From positions 1-6,192 of the forward strand of contig CALJPJ010000040.1 in assembly GCA_937980625.1 (NCBI GenBank): a stretch of DNA of 6,192 bases. Direction: 5' to 3'. Shown here piece by piece: positions 6,173-6,192 of this stretch. The translations under genes and the position numbers were made by a program. This stretch comes from an uncultured Bdellovibrionales bacterium (lineage in GTDB: Bacteria; Bdellovibrionota; Bdellovibrionia; Bdellovibrionales; UBA1609). The notes beneath the pieces were generated by a model. The model was not told where the DNA came from and made no database searches. It was given only the letters and a program-made list of their open reading frames with translations. Within the stretch, counting starts at the first letter, position 1. Each line of letters starts with the position of its first letter.

Positions 6173-6192
6173 CTTAGCTTTTAGGCATATAT

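Noticed and set aside
6153..6192. Possible purA terminator (GGGTTAAACCC and the bases after the stop)
   Set aside because: The stem is only three G-C pairs within the coding sequence, and no T-tract follows before the window ends. The real terminator, if any, is outside.

Overview
The window is AT-rich chromosomal DNA, roughly one third G+C by eye, from a Gram-negative bacterium. The Gram-negative assignment rests on an LptE-type outer-membrane lipoprotein. The LptE has the 'LPGG' form seen in the former deltaproteobacterial and Bdellovibrio lineages. Together with low G+C, frequent TTG/GTG starts and gene order, this makes a low-G+C member of the Bdellovibrionota my best guess. That is inference; no rRNA or other decisive marker is present.

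Layout. Positions 1-309 hold no gene I can support, only small repeats and the ribosome binding site of the next gene. At 310-1002 (+) is an unrecognised exported protein with four cysteines. It converges on a minus-strand pair, lptE (2043-2600) then holA (1023-2042); the holA GTG start directly abuts the lptE stop. A 100-bp gap separates lptE from a divergent plus-strand pair: a class V PLP aminotransferase (2701-3867) and a D-2-hydroxyacid / 3-phosphoglycerate dehydrogenase-like enzyme (3848-4741), which overlap by 20 bases. After a 138-bp gap comes purA, adenylosuccinate synthetase (4880-6172), complete to within 20 bases of the window end.

How the genes fit together. lptE and holA form a housekeeping pair: LPS insertion into the outer membrane, and clamp loading for DNA polymerase III. 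The aminotransferase and dehydrogenase look like a translationally coupled two-enzyme unit. The most economical reading is the first two steps of the phosphorylated serine pathway, with a non-SerC class V aminotransferase and a minimal PGDH that lacks the ACT regulatory domain. A glyoxylate/hydroxypyruvate role is the alternative. purA makes adenylosuccinate for AMP synthesis and may have its own promoter.

I see no CRISPR array, mobile element, tRNA, rRNA, toxin-antitoxin pair or defence system. The points most worth a second look are a possible leaderless lptE transcript, the overlapping serine-type pair with its odd Asn/Asp-rich tail, and the unknown exported four-cysteine protein.
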